From Vibrio mexicanus (GTDB lineage: Bacteria > Pseudomonadota > Gammaproteobacteria > Enterobacterales > Vibrionaceae), in NCBI RefSeq assembly GCF_001012815.1, contig NZ_JYJP01000055.1, forward strand, positions 1 through 64,000: DNA of 64,000 bases, read 5' to 3'. The position numbers and the translations under genes were made by a program. Each line of letters opens with the position of its first letter. The first letter of the stretch is position 1. The notes under the pieces are model-generated. The model saw only the letters and a program-made list of their open reading frames with translations. It did no database searches and was not told the origin of the DNA. Positions 44,828 through 54,728 of the stretch are shown here, in pieces.

Positions 44828-45787
44828 ATGCAGAATAATAACAAACAAGGTGTATTGCTGGTTAATCTAGGTACACCAGATGCGCCCACTGCGCCTGCGG
44901 TAAAAGCATTTCTTGGTCAGTTTCTCCATGATAAGCGAGTTGTCGACCTAACTCGTTGGCTTTGGTGCCCAATTCTTCATGGTGTCATTTTACCGATTCG
45001 CTCGGGTAAAGTGGCCAAGCTTTATCAAAGCGTCTGGATGGAAGAGGGCTCTCCTTTAATGGCCTACTCCAAAGCGCAGAAGGCGAAGCTAGAAGCTGCC
45101 ACCGACCTGCCAGTTGAACTCGGAATGACCTATGGCAACCCAAGCATTAAGAGCGGCATTACTGCACTGCTTGAGCGTGGGGTGAAAGAGGTGATTGTTC
45201 TTCCTTTATATCCACAATACTCGGGCACCACTACAGCCGCAGTTTCTGATGCTCTGTTGAAAGCACTGAAGACCTTTTCGGTTGTTCCTGCTTATCGATT
45301 TGTTCAGCATTACCACCAACACCCTCAGTATATTAAAGCGTTAGCGGATTCAGTTCGTCGCTCGTGGGAAAAAAATGGTCAGGGCGATTACTTACTTTGC
45401 TCTTATCACGGTATACCGCAGCGTTTTGCAGACAATGGCGATGTGTATCCACAGCATTGCGAAAATACGACTGCGCTACTTCGTGAAGAACTTGGGCTTT
45501 CGCAAGACCAAATTGGCATGAGCTATCAATCTCGTTTTGGCCGCGAAGAGTGGCTTAAACCCTATACTGACAAGACATTAGAACAACTGCCAACTAAGGG
45601 CATTAAGAAGTTAGATATTATTGCTCCAGCCTTCTCTAGTGACTGTTTAGAGACGCTAGAAGAGATTTCTGAAGAGTGCAAAGACATTTTTGTTGAAAGT
45701 GGTGGGGAAAGCTTCAACTACATCCCATGCTTGAATGATGATGACGGCCACATTGAGCTGATGGCGCAACTTGTTGTAACTAAATAG
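44828..45787 (+). CDS. hemH: Ferrochelatase
   Basis: Inserts ferrous iron into protoporphyrin IX, the last step of heme synthesis. The chain begins with the family block [14 protein letters not shown]. The catalytic His is in SYHGIPQRF, and the conserved Glu is in the CLETLEEI region near the C-terminus. The protein has 319 residues, the normal length. It has its own leader after the adk terminator. Confidence 0.96.
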   Translation: MQNNNKQGVLLVNLGTPDAPTAPAVKAFLGQFLHDKRVVDLTRWLWCPILHGVILPIRSGKVAKLYQSVWMEEGSPLMAYSKAQKAKLEAATDLPVELGMTYGNPSIKSGITALLERGVKEVIVLPLYPQYSGTTTAAVSDALLKALKTFSVVPAYRFVQHYHQHPQYIKALADSVRRSWEKNGQGDYLLCSYHGIPQRFADNGDVYPQHCENTTALLREELGLSQDQIGMSYQSRFGREEWLKPYTDKTLEQLPTKGIKKLDIIAPAFSSDCLETLEEISEECKDIFVESGGESFNYIPCLNDDDGHIELMAQLVVTK

Positions 45788-45945
45788 AAATTATCGGCAT
45801 TCACAATGACGTAGAGATGAGTGGTACTTTTTTTTACGTTTTGCGCCGATTTGGTCTGCCAATAGAGAGTAAGGTTCTCATATTTGCATATTCTAATCGT
45901 AACTCGTTCGATGTTAGGATGGGCAAAAATTATAACGAGTTGTTT

Positions 45946-46437
45946 ATGAAAAGTTGGTATTTAGTCTATTGCAAACGAGCTGAGCAGCAACGAGCTAAGC
46001 TTAACCTCGAGAACCAAGGGGTAGAATGTTACTACCCAGAGACTCAGGTAGAAAAGATTGTTCGGGGAAAGAGAGTCACTAAACTTGAACCCCTCTTTCC
46101 CTGTTACATGTTTATTCGATTTGATGTCAACGAGGGGCCTAGTTTTACAACGGTTCGTTCAACCCGTGGCGTGGTTGATTTTGTTCGCCAAGGCTCTACC
46201 CCTCATGAACTGCAAGGTGATCTCATTATCACGCTGAAGGAATCTGCCAGCAGCAGTGAGGTCTCTCAGCAAAAGCTTCCTAAAAAGGGTGACCAAGTTA
46301 GAGTCAAGAGTGGTCAATTTGCGGGTATTGATGCAATTTATCAGGAGCCGGATGGAGAGCTTCGTTCGATTATGCTGGTAAAAATGCTCAGCCAAATTGT
46401 TCCAATGAGCATAGATAACAAAGATATGGAACTTTAA
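45946..46437 (+). CDS. rfaH: Transcription antitermination factor RfaH
   Basis: NusG paralogue that lets RNA polymerase read long operons carrying an ops site, such as LPS and capsule operons. The N-terminal NGN domain begins SWYLVYCKRAEQQRAKLNL, and a KOW domain occupies the C-terminal third (KKGDQVRVKSGQFAGIDAIYQ). I start it at ATG 45946, giving 163 residues as in E. coli. A reading that begins at 45817 adds 43 unconserved residues. No ops element was noticed in this window, so its targets lie elsewhere. Confidence 0.93.
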   Translation: MKSWYLVYCKRAEQQRAKLNLENQGVECYYPETQVEKIVRGKRVTKLEPLFPCYMFIRFDVNEGPSFTTVRSTRGVVDFVRQGSTPHELQGDLIITLKESASSSEVSQQKLPKKGDQVRVKSGQFAGIDAIYQEPDGELRSIMLVKMLSQIVPMSIDNKDMEL

Positions 46438-46474
46438 TCCCGTCAACCTTATTTAGGACGGTACATTAAGAACT

Positions 46475-46501
46475 AAAAAGGCACCTTACGGTGCCTTTTT
46501 T
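46475..46501. terminator. Bidirectional terminator between rfaH and asnB
   Basis: Stem AAAAAGGCACC/GGTGCCTTTTT with a TTAC loop between the converging ends of rfaH and asnB. Confidence 0.88.
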
Positions 46502-46520
46502 GATGAACTCAGTTAGTCAA

Positions 46521-48185
46521 TTAGTAAGAGTCGTTATGAACGGCTTTCACTGCGCGACCTGAAGGATCTGCGTTGTTTTTGAATGACTCATCCCACTCAA
46601 TGGCTTTCGCAGAAGAACACGCAACTGAGGGACCACCTGGTACACATTCTGCAGCTGACTCTAGAGGGAATAGCTCTTCAAAGATCTCGCGATATGCATA
46701 ACCTTCTTTTGTCGTCGGTGTGTTGTATGGGAAACGGTACTGAGCGGTTTCCATCTGTTGATCAGTCACTTTCGCATCCGCAGTTGCTTTCAGTGTGTCA
46801 ATCCAATCGTAGCCAACGCCGTCTGAGAACTGCTCTTTTTGACGCCATGCAATTGATTCAGGCAGGTAGTGCTCAAAACACTCACGTAGGATGTGTTTCT
46901 CCATTTTACCGTTACCACACATCTTATCTTCAGGGTTTAGACGCATTGCAACATCGATAAACTCTTTATCTAGGAATGGCACACGACCTTCAACACCCCA
47001 AGCTGCTAGTGACTTGTTCGCACGAGCACAGTCGAACATGTTTAGTGCAAGTAGTTTACGAACGGTCTCTTCGTGGAACTCTTTCGCGTTTGGCGCTTTA
47101 TGGAAGTACAGGTAACCACCGAAGATTTCATCCGCACCTTCACCAGAAAGAACCATCTTGATGCCCATAGCTTTGATCTTACGAGCCAGTAAGTACATAG
47201 GAGTCGAAGCACGAATCGTTGTCACGTCGTAGGTTTCGATGTGGTAGATAACATCACGAATCGCATCTAGACCTTCTTGAATCGTGTACGTCATCTCGTG
47301 GTGAACGGTACCAATTTGGTCTGCAACTTCACGTGCTGCCTTAAGGTCAGGTGCGCCTTCTAGGCCAATAGCGAATGAGTGAAGTTGTGGCCACCAAGCT
47401 TCAGATTGGCTGTCATCTTCGATACGCATTGCGGCAAAACGCTTAGCGACTGCTGATGTGATTGATGAATCAAGACCACCTGATAGAAGCACACCGTAAG
47501 GTACATCAGTCATTAATTGGCGCTTAACCGCTGCTTCCAGTGCTTCAGTCAGTTCTTCTTTGCTAGAGCTGTTACCCTGAACAGCTGCATACTCATTCCA
47601 GTCACGAGTGTAGTAACGTTGTGGTTCAGCATCTGCACTGCCGTAGAAACAACCTGGAGGGAATTCGCTCACTGTTTTACATACAGGAACCAGCGCTTTC
47701 ATCTCTGATGCTACGTAGTAGTTTCCGTGTTCATCGTAGCCTTGGTATAGAGGAATGATACCGATGTGGTCACGGCCAACTAAGTATTGGTCTTTCTCTT
47801 CATCGTAAAGAACGAAAGCAAAGATGCCGTTTAGCTCTTCAAGAAGGTCAGCACCGAACTCTTGGTATAGTGCAAGAATTACTTCACAGTCAGAGTCTGT
47901 TTGGAAGTCATACTTACCTTCGTAGCGAGCACGGATCTCTTTGTGGTTGTAGATCTCGCCGTTAACTGCAAGGATGTGTTTTTTATTCGAGCTGTACAGC
48001 GGCTGAGCACCACTGTTTAGACCAACGATAGCCAAGCGCTCATGCGCTAGGATTGCTTTGTCTGATGCATAAATACCTGACCAGTCTGGGCCACGATGTC
48101 TAAGTTTTTTTGACATCTCAAGCGCAACTGGACGCAGCGCAGCCGCATCACTTTTTATATCTAGAATCCCGAAAACCGAACACAT
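46521..48185 (-). CDS. asnB: Asparagine synthase B (glutamine-hydrolysing)
   Basis: Makes asparagine from aspartate, glutamine and ATP. The nucleophile Cys2 follows the start Met directly (MCSVFGI), which fixes the start. The glutaminase domain is about 1-190. The synthetase domain follows with the PP-loop LLSGGLDSS and GEGADEIFGGY. The protein has 554 residues, complete. Convergent with rfaH. The 230-base AT-rich gap upstream should hold its promoter. Confidence 0.97.
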   Translation of the reverse strand: MCSVFGILDIKSDAAALRPVALEMSKKLRHRGPDWSGIYASDKAILAHERLAIVGLNSGAQPLYSSNKKHILAVNGEIYNHKEIRARYEGKYDFQTDSDCEVILALYQEFGADLLEELNGIFAFVLYDEEKDQYLVGRDHIGIIPLYQGYDEHGNYYVASEMKALVPVCKTVSEFPPGCFYGSADAEPQRYYTRDWNEYAAVQGNSSSKEELTEALEAAVKRQLMTDVPYGVLLSGGLDSSITSAVAKRFAAMRIEDDSQSEAWWPQLHSFAIGLEGAPDLKAAREVADQIGTVHHEMTYTIQEGLDAIRDVIYHIETYDVTTIRASTPMYLLARKIKAMGIKMVLSGEGADEIFGGYLYFHKAPNAKEFHEETVRKLLALNMFDCARANKSLAAWGVEGRVPFLDKEFIDVAMRLNPEDKMCGNGKMEKHILRECFEHYLPESIAWRQKEQFSDGVGYDWIDTLKATADAKVTDQQMETAQYRFPYNTPTTKEGYAYREIFEELFPLESAAECVPGGPSVACSSAKAIEWDESFKNNADPSGRAVKAVHNDSY

Positions 48186-48360
48186 ACTACATCCCTTTAA
48201 ATATTTTTTAATCTGTTGGCTTCAATTTGCCATTCTGATTAAAAAAATCAACAGGGAATGATGAAAAAGAATTAAAAGCGCGATTAATGATGTATTTTTT
48301 TTAAAATATATTGGTTTTATTAAAAAAACTCCAAAGGATGGTGTTTTTTTGAACTAAACA

Positions 48361-48391
48361 AAAACGGAAGCCACATAATGACTTCCGTTTT
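48361..48391 (-). terminator. Rho-independent terminator of the Kef-type antiporter gene
   Basis: Ten-pair stem AAAACGGAAG/CTTCCGTTTT with an eleven-base loop, about 25 bases past the stop at 48417. Confidence 0.82.
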
Positions 48392-48416
48392 AATTTGCTT
48401 GTTGATGCTAGAAAGA

Positions 48417-50004
48417 CTAATTCGGTGAGCTAAATTTAGGGTTTAAATGGTCACACACGTGACGAGCAAAACCGCTACCTGCCTCGTTGTAAATATTAAA
48501 TGCAGCATCAGCACCTTCTTCTAATAAATTATCGAGCTGATCTTGATACTCTGCGATAGCGGCGATCTGTCCTTTGAAGTTTTTAAGCTGCAGTTGCTCT
48601 AGCGCAGTTTGGTTACCTTGGTGATGAGGCATGGCAAGCAGTACCAGTTTTACATTGGCAGTATCTAAAATACGCTCCCAAAAATCGGAGTCGGTTGCGT
48701 CGCCAGCAATCACATTTCGGCCTTCAGCACGATGCTTGTGAGCGGCTTCTTCTCTGACTTCAATACCTAATGCTATTTTTCCATAACGACTTCTTAGTTC
48801 GTCATACGCACCTGTACCAATGCGTCCCATACCTAAGATCAGTACCTGAGCATGACCTGGGTTGATGAGTTGGTCGCGTTGATGAAGTTTCTCTGCCGCA
48901 TGCTCTTTAAGCCAACGACTTGAGCGTTGATATAGCTCGTGGCCTTTTCTGTTTAGCGGTGCAGCAAGGACAAATGAAATCGACACAGCAATGGCGATGG
49001 CGACTAGGATATCACCTTCCATCCAGCCTAGTTTAAAGGCAAGGCCGCCGACGATAAGACCAAATTCGCTAAAGTTAAATAAGCTGAGCGAAGTCAACAA
49101 TGATGTACGCACGCGGAATTTGAACTTGTTAAGGACCGCAAAGTAAAGCACGCCTTTGATGGGCAGCAATAACAAGAAAAGTACCGCCAATGCAAAACCC
49201 GTCATTGTCGGTTGCTCAGACAGACCGATATTGAGGAAGAAGCAAACGAGAAACAGCTCTTTTAGATTAAATAGAGATTTAGATAGCTCTGAAGCTTTTT
49301 TATGACCTGCGAGCAGCATGCCTAATACTAGCGCGCCTAGATCGGGCTTAACCCCTACAAATTGGAATAAACCGGCACCGACAACTAGCGCGAAGAAGAT
49401 ACCAAAAAGCACCAGCATCTCACCGTGACCAACTTTGTCCAGTAACTTGTAGAATAATGGTCGTAGTAGTGGCAGCCCGAATAGAGCGATGGCATACCAT
49501 TCTGGTATCTTGCCAGTAGAAGCGGTTAAGAACACGACAGCAAAAATGTCTTGCATGACGAGAATACCAATCGCCAATGTGCCATAGGTTGCGTTCATTT
49601 CGCCTTTCTCTTGCAATGTCTTCACGGCAAAAACGGTGCTTGAGAAGGACAGAGCAAAGCTTAAAAGAACAAGTTGCTCAAATGACATTGAGGCGAGGCT
49701 CGAGATCCCAAGGAACTTAAACCCAAAAAGCAGTACCGTGAAAATTGCGGTTGAAAGAAGGTTGTGTACTGTCGCGCCCGCCCAAATTTCTTTAGAGAGC
49801 AAAGTTTTGACATCGAGCTTTAAGCCAATTGTAAACAGGAGCAGGGTTACACCTAAATCGGCCAGTAAAACGATAGTGTCGTTGCTCTCATAGCCCATAA
49901 CATTCAGGCCAAAGCAGCTAGCAAAAAGCCAACGAGGGAGGGAGGTTCAACTTCAACGCAATAAAGCCTGCGATGAAAGCCGATGAAATTAACAGTAGTT
50001 CCAT
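48417..50004 (-). CDS. Kef-type cation/proton antiporter with TrkA-N domain (frame broken near 49912 and 49936)
   Basis: CPA2-family membrane antiporter. About twelve membrane helices occupy residues 1-370. A cytosolic TrkA-N (Rossmann) domain follows, with the nucleotide motif LILGMGRIGTGAY. The literal frame opens only at 49898, missing the first helix. Two added bases, one C near 49936 and one T near 49912, restore an ATG at 50004 (MELLLISSAFIAG), then LVGFLLAAFGLNVMGYES, for 529 residues. Substrate is probably potassium or sodium. No KefF/KefG-like partner is nearby. Confidence 0.87.
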
Positions 50005-50028
50005 AACGAGTGATGCTTCCAGATAACA

Positions 50029-50054
50029 AAAAGGCTGTGTAAACACACAGCCTT
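50029..50054 (-). terminator. Rho-independent terminator of nagA-nagC
   Basis: Stem AAGGCTGTGT/ACACAGCCTT with a short loop and T tail on the minus strand, about 30 bases after the nagC stop. Confidence 0.85.
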
Positions 50055-50084
50055 ACATTTTACGGCAATTGATTGCGTAGTAAA

Positions 50085-51299
50085 TTATTCTTCAAGGAGT
50101 TTTTGTAACAAGACACCATTAAGCATTGCGCGCTTAATCATAGCGAATGCACCCATAGTCGGGTGTTTGTCGATTTGAGAAGCGACAATCGGTAGCTCTT
50201 GGTGGAAAGTCGTCAGTGACTGGTTTTCCACGTTGCGGCGAATGGCAGGGAAGATAATGTCTTCACACTGAGTGATATCGCCGGCAATGACAATTTTTTG
50301 AGGGTTAAATAAGTTGATGGTAATCGCTATTGCTTTACCTAGTTGATTTCCGACGCGAACTAAACTTTGTTTAGAAAGCTCATCACCGTTGTTGGCATGC
50401 TCACAAACGTCATGGATGGAAATACTGTCAAGTTCAGTCAAGCTCGACTCGTAGCCCTGATTGATTAACTTATTAACGCGAGAAATAATCGCTGGGTTAG
50501 CGGCAACCGTTTCCAAACAACCAAAGTTACCACATTGACACTGTTCACCAAGTGGGTCGATTTGGATATGGCCAATCTCACCAACGTTACGATTATAGCC
50601 CAAAAATACTTGGCCATTAACGATAATACCGGCACCGGTACCACGATGCACACTCACTAGAATTGAATCTTGGCAATCTTGGCTTGCGCCGAAGTAGTGC
50701 TCCGCGAGTGCCATACCACGAACATCGTTACCCACAAAACATTGAACATGGAACGTATCGCGAACTAAATCGCTCAGTGCAAGGTTATCAATGGATACGT
50801 TTGGCATGTATTCAACGACACCACTTTCTGGGTTGACCAGACCAGGCAGTGAGATACCGATGGCAATCAGTTGGTTGATAATGTTTTGATTATCAGAGAT
50901 GAAGCTCTTGAGGTAAGAGATCAAGCCTTCAGTTAGTTCCTCTTGCTTGGTGTAAAAGAACTCATGATAAGTCGAAGTAAGTTCTTTCCCGCCCAGATCA
51001 TAAAGGCTGAACTGAAAGTAATCACGGCCAATTCTCACCGCTACAGAATGGAAAGGTTCAACTTCTGTAGTGAGAGAAATGGCGCGTCTGCCTCCAGTGG
51101 AGGCTTGTTGCGCGACCTCTTTGATTAGGCCGCGCTCGAGTAATTGGCGGGTAATTTTCGTAACACTGGCAGGCGCTAACTGACTAACATCCGCAACTTG
51201 GATGCGAGAAATCGGACCTTGTTGGTCGATCAGCCGGTAAACTGCTGCACTGTTAAGTTGTTTAACTAAATCTACGTTACCTATTTGTCCGCCATTCAT
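50085..51299 (-). CDS. nagC: N-acetylglucosamine repressor NagC (ROK family)
   Basis: Repressor of amino-sugar genes, relieved by GlcNAc-6-phosphate. The N-terminal winged helix (QIGNVDLVKQLNSAAVYRLI ... APASVTKITRQL) covers about 1-75. The ROK sugar-binding domain carries the zinc signature (CQCGNFGCLE). The start is ATG 51299 (MNGGQIGN), matching homologues; a TTG at 51305 is less likely. It lies two bases downstream of nagA. It probably represses nagE and nagA through the shared intergenic region. Confidence 0.95.
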   Translation of the reverse strand: MNGGQIGNVDLVKQLNSAAVYRLIDQQGPISRIQVADVSQLAPASVTKITRQLLERGLIKEVAQQASTGGRRAISLTTEVEPFHSVAVRIGRDYFQFSLYDLGGKELTSTYHEFFYTKQEELTEGLISYLKSFISDNQNIINQLIAIGISLPGLVNPESGVVEYMPNVSIDNLALSDLVRDTFHVQCFVGNDVRGMALAEHYFGASQDCQDSILVSVHRGTGAGIIVNGQVFLGYNRNVGEIGHIQIDPLGEQCQCGNFGCLETVAANPAIISRVNKLINQGYESSLTELDSISIHDVCEHANNGDELSKQSLVRVGNQLGKAIAITINLFNPQKIVIAGDITQCEDIIFPAIRRNVENQSLTTFHQELPIVASQIDKHPTMGAFAMIKRAMLNGVLLQKLLEE

Positions 51300-51301
51300 T
51301 C

Positions 51302-52438
51302 TCAATTTTGCTCGTATTGTCCGTTAACAACAGTCGCTTGAACATTGAAGTCACGATCAAATACAGTCAGGTTTGCAACCATGCCTTTCTTAATGCGGCC
51401 TAGTTTGTCTTCAACCCCGATTGCAGTTGCTGGGTACAGAGTAGCCATACGCAAAGCTTCGTCCAAAGCGATACCGACATGCTCAACTGTATTTTGTACT
51501 GATTCGATCATAGTGACAGCTGAGCCACCAAGCGTGCCATTTTCATCAACACACTTGCCATCTCGGTAATATACTTTCTTACCTACAAAAATAAAGTGAT
51601 CCATATTAGCGCCTGCCGGAGCTGTGGCATCGGTCACTAATACTAGCTTTTCACCTTTGATTTTATGCGCAATTCGGATGTTTGCGTAGTCAACGTGGAA
51701 ACCATCAGCAATGACACCAGCATAAACTTCTGGAGTGTCATAAATTGCACCCACAACGCCAGGCTCACGACCAACCATAGGTGTCATTGCATTAAATAGG
51801 TGAGTAGCAAAGGTGATGCCCGATTCAAAACTTTGGCGAGCTTCTGCATAAGTGGCATTAGTATGACCAATCGAAACGACAATACCCGCTGCTTTAAGGC
51901 GTTCGATGTGCGCAGGATCGTTGTGCTCTGGTGCCAGCGTCACTTTTGTCACTAGGTCTGCGTTTTCACAGATGATATCGATCATGCTGTCGTCAGATGG
52001 ACGAATGTAGTCAACGCTGTGAATGCCTTTTTTAGCAACGTTTAGATATGGACCTTCAAGGTGTAGGCCAAGAGACTGGTTTTGGTATTTGTTGTGGTAC
52101 TCACGAGCCGCTTCGATAGCTTGACGCATGTTCTCATCAGAAGAGGTAATTAGCGTAGGCAAGAAGCTAGTACAACCTGACTTTAGGTTTGCTTCATGCA
52201 TGATTTGCATCGTTTCTGCTGTGATTTCATCGTTCAGCATAACGCCGCCACAACCGTTAAGTTGAAGATCGATAAAGCCAGGGCTTAGGTTTGCACCGTT
52301 TAAGTCACGTGTCTCAATGCCTTCTGGCAGTTCACTAATAGGGCAAACTTTCTCAATCAAGTCATTGTTGATGATCACAGCGTGGTCAACTAGCACATCG
52401 CTGCTAGTGTAAATTTTACAGTTAGTTAGCGCATACAT
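51302..52438 (-). CDS. nagA: N-acetylglucosamine-6-phosphate deacetylase NagA
   Basis: Amidohydrolase giving glucosamine-6-phosphate and acetate. The metal-site residues are in [15 protein letters not shown] and FATHLFNAM, and the catalytic Asp is in [10 protein letters not shown]. The protein has 378 residues, typical. It forms an operon with nagC and is divergent from the GlcNAc transporter nagE. No nagB is present in the window. Confidence 0.97.
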   Translation of the reverse strand: MYALTNCKIYTSSDVLVDHAVIINNDLIEKVCPISELPEGIETRDLNGANLSPGFIDLQLNGCGGVMLNDEITAETMQIMHEANLKSGCTSFLPTLITSSDENMRQAIEAAREYHNKYQNQSLGLHLEGPYLNVAKKGIHSVDYIRPSDDSMIDIICENADLVTKVTLAPEHNDPAHIERLKAAGIVVSIGHTNATYAEARQSFESGITFATHLFNAMTPMVGREPGVVGAIYDTPEVYAGVIADGFHVDYANIRIAHKIKGEKLVLVTDATAPAGANMDHFIFVGKKVYYRDGKCVDENGTLGGSAVTMIESVQNTVEHVGIALDEALRMATLYPATAIGVEDKLGRIKKGMVANLTVFDRDFNVQATVVNGQYEQN

Positions 52439-52795
52439 GGTTAGCTAATCCTTATGAGTATGAGTTTTTATAAATTGTGAGCGACCTAATGAAAGCATGG
52501 TGTTTTCTTGAGCAAATTAACACTTTATTTGCGAGCTTCAATTAGGTTGCAAAATATCTTTAGCAAGCGGTCACAGTTGCAGTGGGATTTATCCATGTAT
52601 TGGATGATACCTACACGAAAAATTGCCGTACTACATGAGTAGGAAAAAGCCTACTTAAACTTCGGTGATGCTTGGTAATTAAGGGATTACCCACCAAGTG
52701 CATAGGCGAAATGTTATCGCTTATTTATCATTTTTTTGAATTGTAAAATAAGTTTTATGATCTAGCTAGCAAAAACCTCCGGATTTACCATATTC

Positions 52796-52813
52796 TGGTG
52801 ATTAGGATCACAA
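52796..52813. promoter_or_regulatory. CRP-cAMP binding site upstream of nagE
   Basis: TGGTGA-TTAGGA-TCACAA: the core GTGA-N6-TCAC is a perfect match to the CRP consensus. It lies about 118 bases before the nagE start, a usual place for CRP activation. Confidence 0.75.
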
Positions 52814-52824
52814 ATGATAAGGTT

Positions 52825-52846
52825 TTAATTTGCGGAGCAAAATTAA
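52825..52846. promoter_or_regulatory. Candidate NagC operator
   Basis: Near-palindrome TTAATTTGC-GGA-GCAAAATTAA just after the CRP site. ROK repressors of this group bind AT-rich palindromes with GC pairs near the centre, as here. Confidence 0.55.
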
Positions 52847-52930
52847 TGTCATAAACTGACATCGACTAAATTGAGCAGCCAAGAATGGCTTCTCAGCTAA
52901 AAACTAAAAATCCTATAGGGGGAACTTAAG

Positions 52931-54500
52931 GTGAATATTCTTGGATATGCGCAAAAGTTAGGTAAAGCTCTAATGCTTCCTATCGCAACGCTTCCAATCG
53001 CAGGTCTTCTACTGCGACTTGGTCAGGGAGATGTATTGGATATTGCATTCATGGCGCAAGCTGGTGGTGCAATCTTTGGTAACCTTCCACTACTATTCGG
53101 TCTAGGTATCGCAATCGGTCTTGCAAAAGACGGTTCAGGTGCTGCTGGCCTAGCTGGTGCAGTGGCGTACTTTGTACTGACTGCTACAGCAACAACAATC
53201 AATGCTGACGTTAACATGTCATTCTTCGGCGGTATCTTCGCGGGTATCATCGCAGGTCACTCTTACAACGCTTTCCACGCAACGCGTCTTCCAGAGTTCC
53301 TGGCATTCTTCTCAGGTAAACGTCTAGTTCCTATCATGCTGGTCTATTTGCTCTAGTAGCAGGTGCAGTAGCTGGTGTTGTATGGCCATCAATCCAATCT
53401 GGTCTTGACGCTCTAGCACACGCTGTATCTTCTTCAGGCGCTATCGGTCAATTTGTTTACGGTACTCTTAACCGTGCACTTATCCCTGTTGGTCTTCACC
53501 ACGTTCTTAACTCTTACTTCTGGTTCGGCTAGGTACGTGTCAAGAAGTTCTAGTAACTGGTGCAGAAGCTGCAGGTCAAGCACTTCCAGCTATCCAACAG
53601 CTTTGTGTAGACCCAGCTCTTGCTAAGACTCTAGTTGCTGGCGAAGCGCACACGTTCCAATTTGCTAACGCTGTAAACCCAGAAATCACTGCAACTGTTA
53701 AAGAAGTAACTGAAACAGTTAAGTCTGGTGACCTTCACCGTTACTTCGGTGGCGACAAAGGTGCTGGTACATTCATGAACGGTTTCTTCCCTGTAATGAT
53801 GTTCGGTCTACCTGGTGCTGCTCTAGCAATGTACCTAGCAGCTCCTGCTGAGAAGCGTAGCCAAGTTGGTGGTGCTCTATTCTCTGTAGGTTTCTGTTCA
53901 TTCCTAACAGGTATCACTGAGCCGCTAGAATTCATGTTCGTATTCCTAGCTCCTGCTCTATACGCAATGCACGCAGTATTCACTGGTCTATCTCTAGTAG
54001 TGGCGAACATGTTCGGTACTCTGCACGGCTTCACGTTCTCTGCAGGTCTAATCGACTTCGTTCTAAACTGGGGTCTAGCGACTAACCCGTTCACTCTACT
54101 ACTAATTGGTTTAGCGTTCGGTGCTCTATACTTCTTCACATTTAGCTTCGCAATCCGCGCATTCAACCTTAAGTCTCCTGGTCGTGAAGACGACGAAGAA
54201 GAAGGTGCTGCACCAGCGGGTGAAGCGTCTAAAGGTGACCTAGCTCGTCAATACCTAAAAGCTCTAGGTGGTCACGAGAACCTAACAACAATCGACGCAT
54301 GTATCACTCGTCTACGTCTAACTCTTAAAGACCGCTCTATTGCTGATGAAGCAGTTCTTAAGAAGCTTGGTGCGAAAGGTGTTGTTAAACTAGGTGAAAA
54401 CAACCTTCAGGTTATCCTTGGCCCACTAGCTGAAATCGTTGCAGGCGAAATGAAAGCTATCGGTGCAGGCGAAGACCTATCTGATGTAAAACTTCCTTAA
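52931..54500 (+). CDS. nagE: PTS N-acetylglucosamine transporter EIICB, NagE (frame broken near 53338 and 53529)
   Basis: PTS permease taking up and phosphorylating GlcNAc. The EIIC membrane domain starts ILGYAQKLGKALMLPIATLP and includes GITEPLEFMFVFLAP. The EIIB domain at the C-terminus has the phosphorylated Cys in TTIDACITRLRLTL. There is no EIIA domain, so phosphate must come from a separate protein such as Crr. The literal sequence is cut into three parts. One added base near 53338 and one near 53529 join them into 523 residues. The start follows a GGGGG-containing ribosome-binding site. Confidence 0.92.
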
Positions 54501-54528
54501 TAGCCTTAGCTAAGAAAGAAAGTTAAAG

Positions 54529-54551
54529 AAAGCCTCCTTCGGGAGGCTTTT
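54529..54551 (+). terminator. Rho-independent terminator of nagE
   Basis: Stem AAAGCCTCC/GGGAGGCTTT with a TTC loop and a T-rich tail, 29 bases after the nagE stop. Confidence 0.87.
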
Positions 54552-54728
54552 GTTGTTTTTGTCGTCATGTAGATTTTGCTACTGACAAATATTGCGAAGA
54601 ATTTGTCGGTTCTTATTGTGTAAATGGTAAGAATTGTGGATCATTAGCGGTAATATTCTCTGCGCTTTGTGAAAGCAAAATAGAGTGCAATTTTTTCTGA
54701 CAATACGAATACTGTTGAGGTGCTATAG

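Larger units (their letters stand above)
52439..52930. other. nagA-nagE divergent control region
   Basis: Nearly 500 AT-rich bases with no supported gene. It carries a CRP site at 52796-52813, a NagC-like palindrome at 52825-52846, and a further NagC-like word TTATTTGCGAG at 52525-52535 near nagA. The GGGGG ribosome-binding site of nagE is at its right end. Confidence 0.65.

Noticed and set aside
45817..45945. Longer N-terminus for RfaH
   Set aside because: The added 43 residues are unlike any RfaH, while ATG 45946 gives the normal 163-residue length.
52931..54500. nagE as a true pseudogene or as split genes
   Set aside because: Two one-base additions restore every conserved block, and similar deletions affect essential genes across the window.
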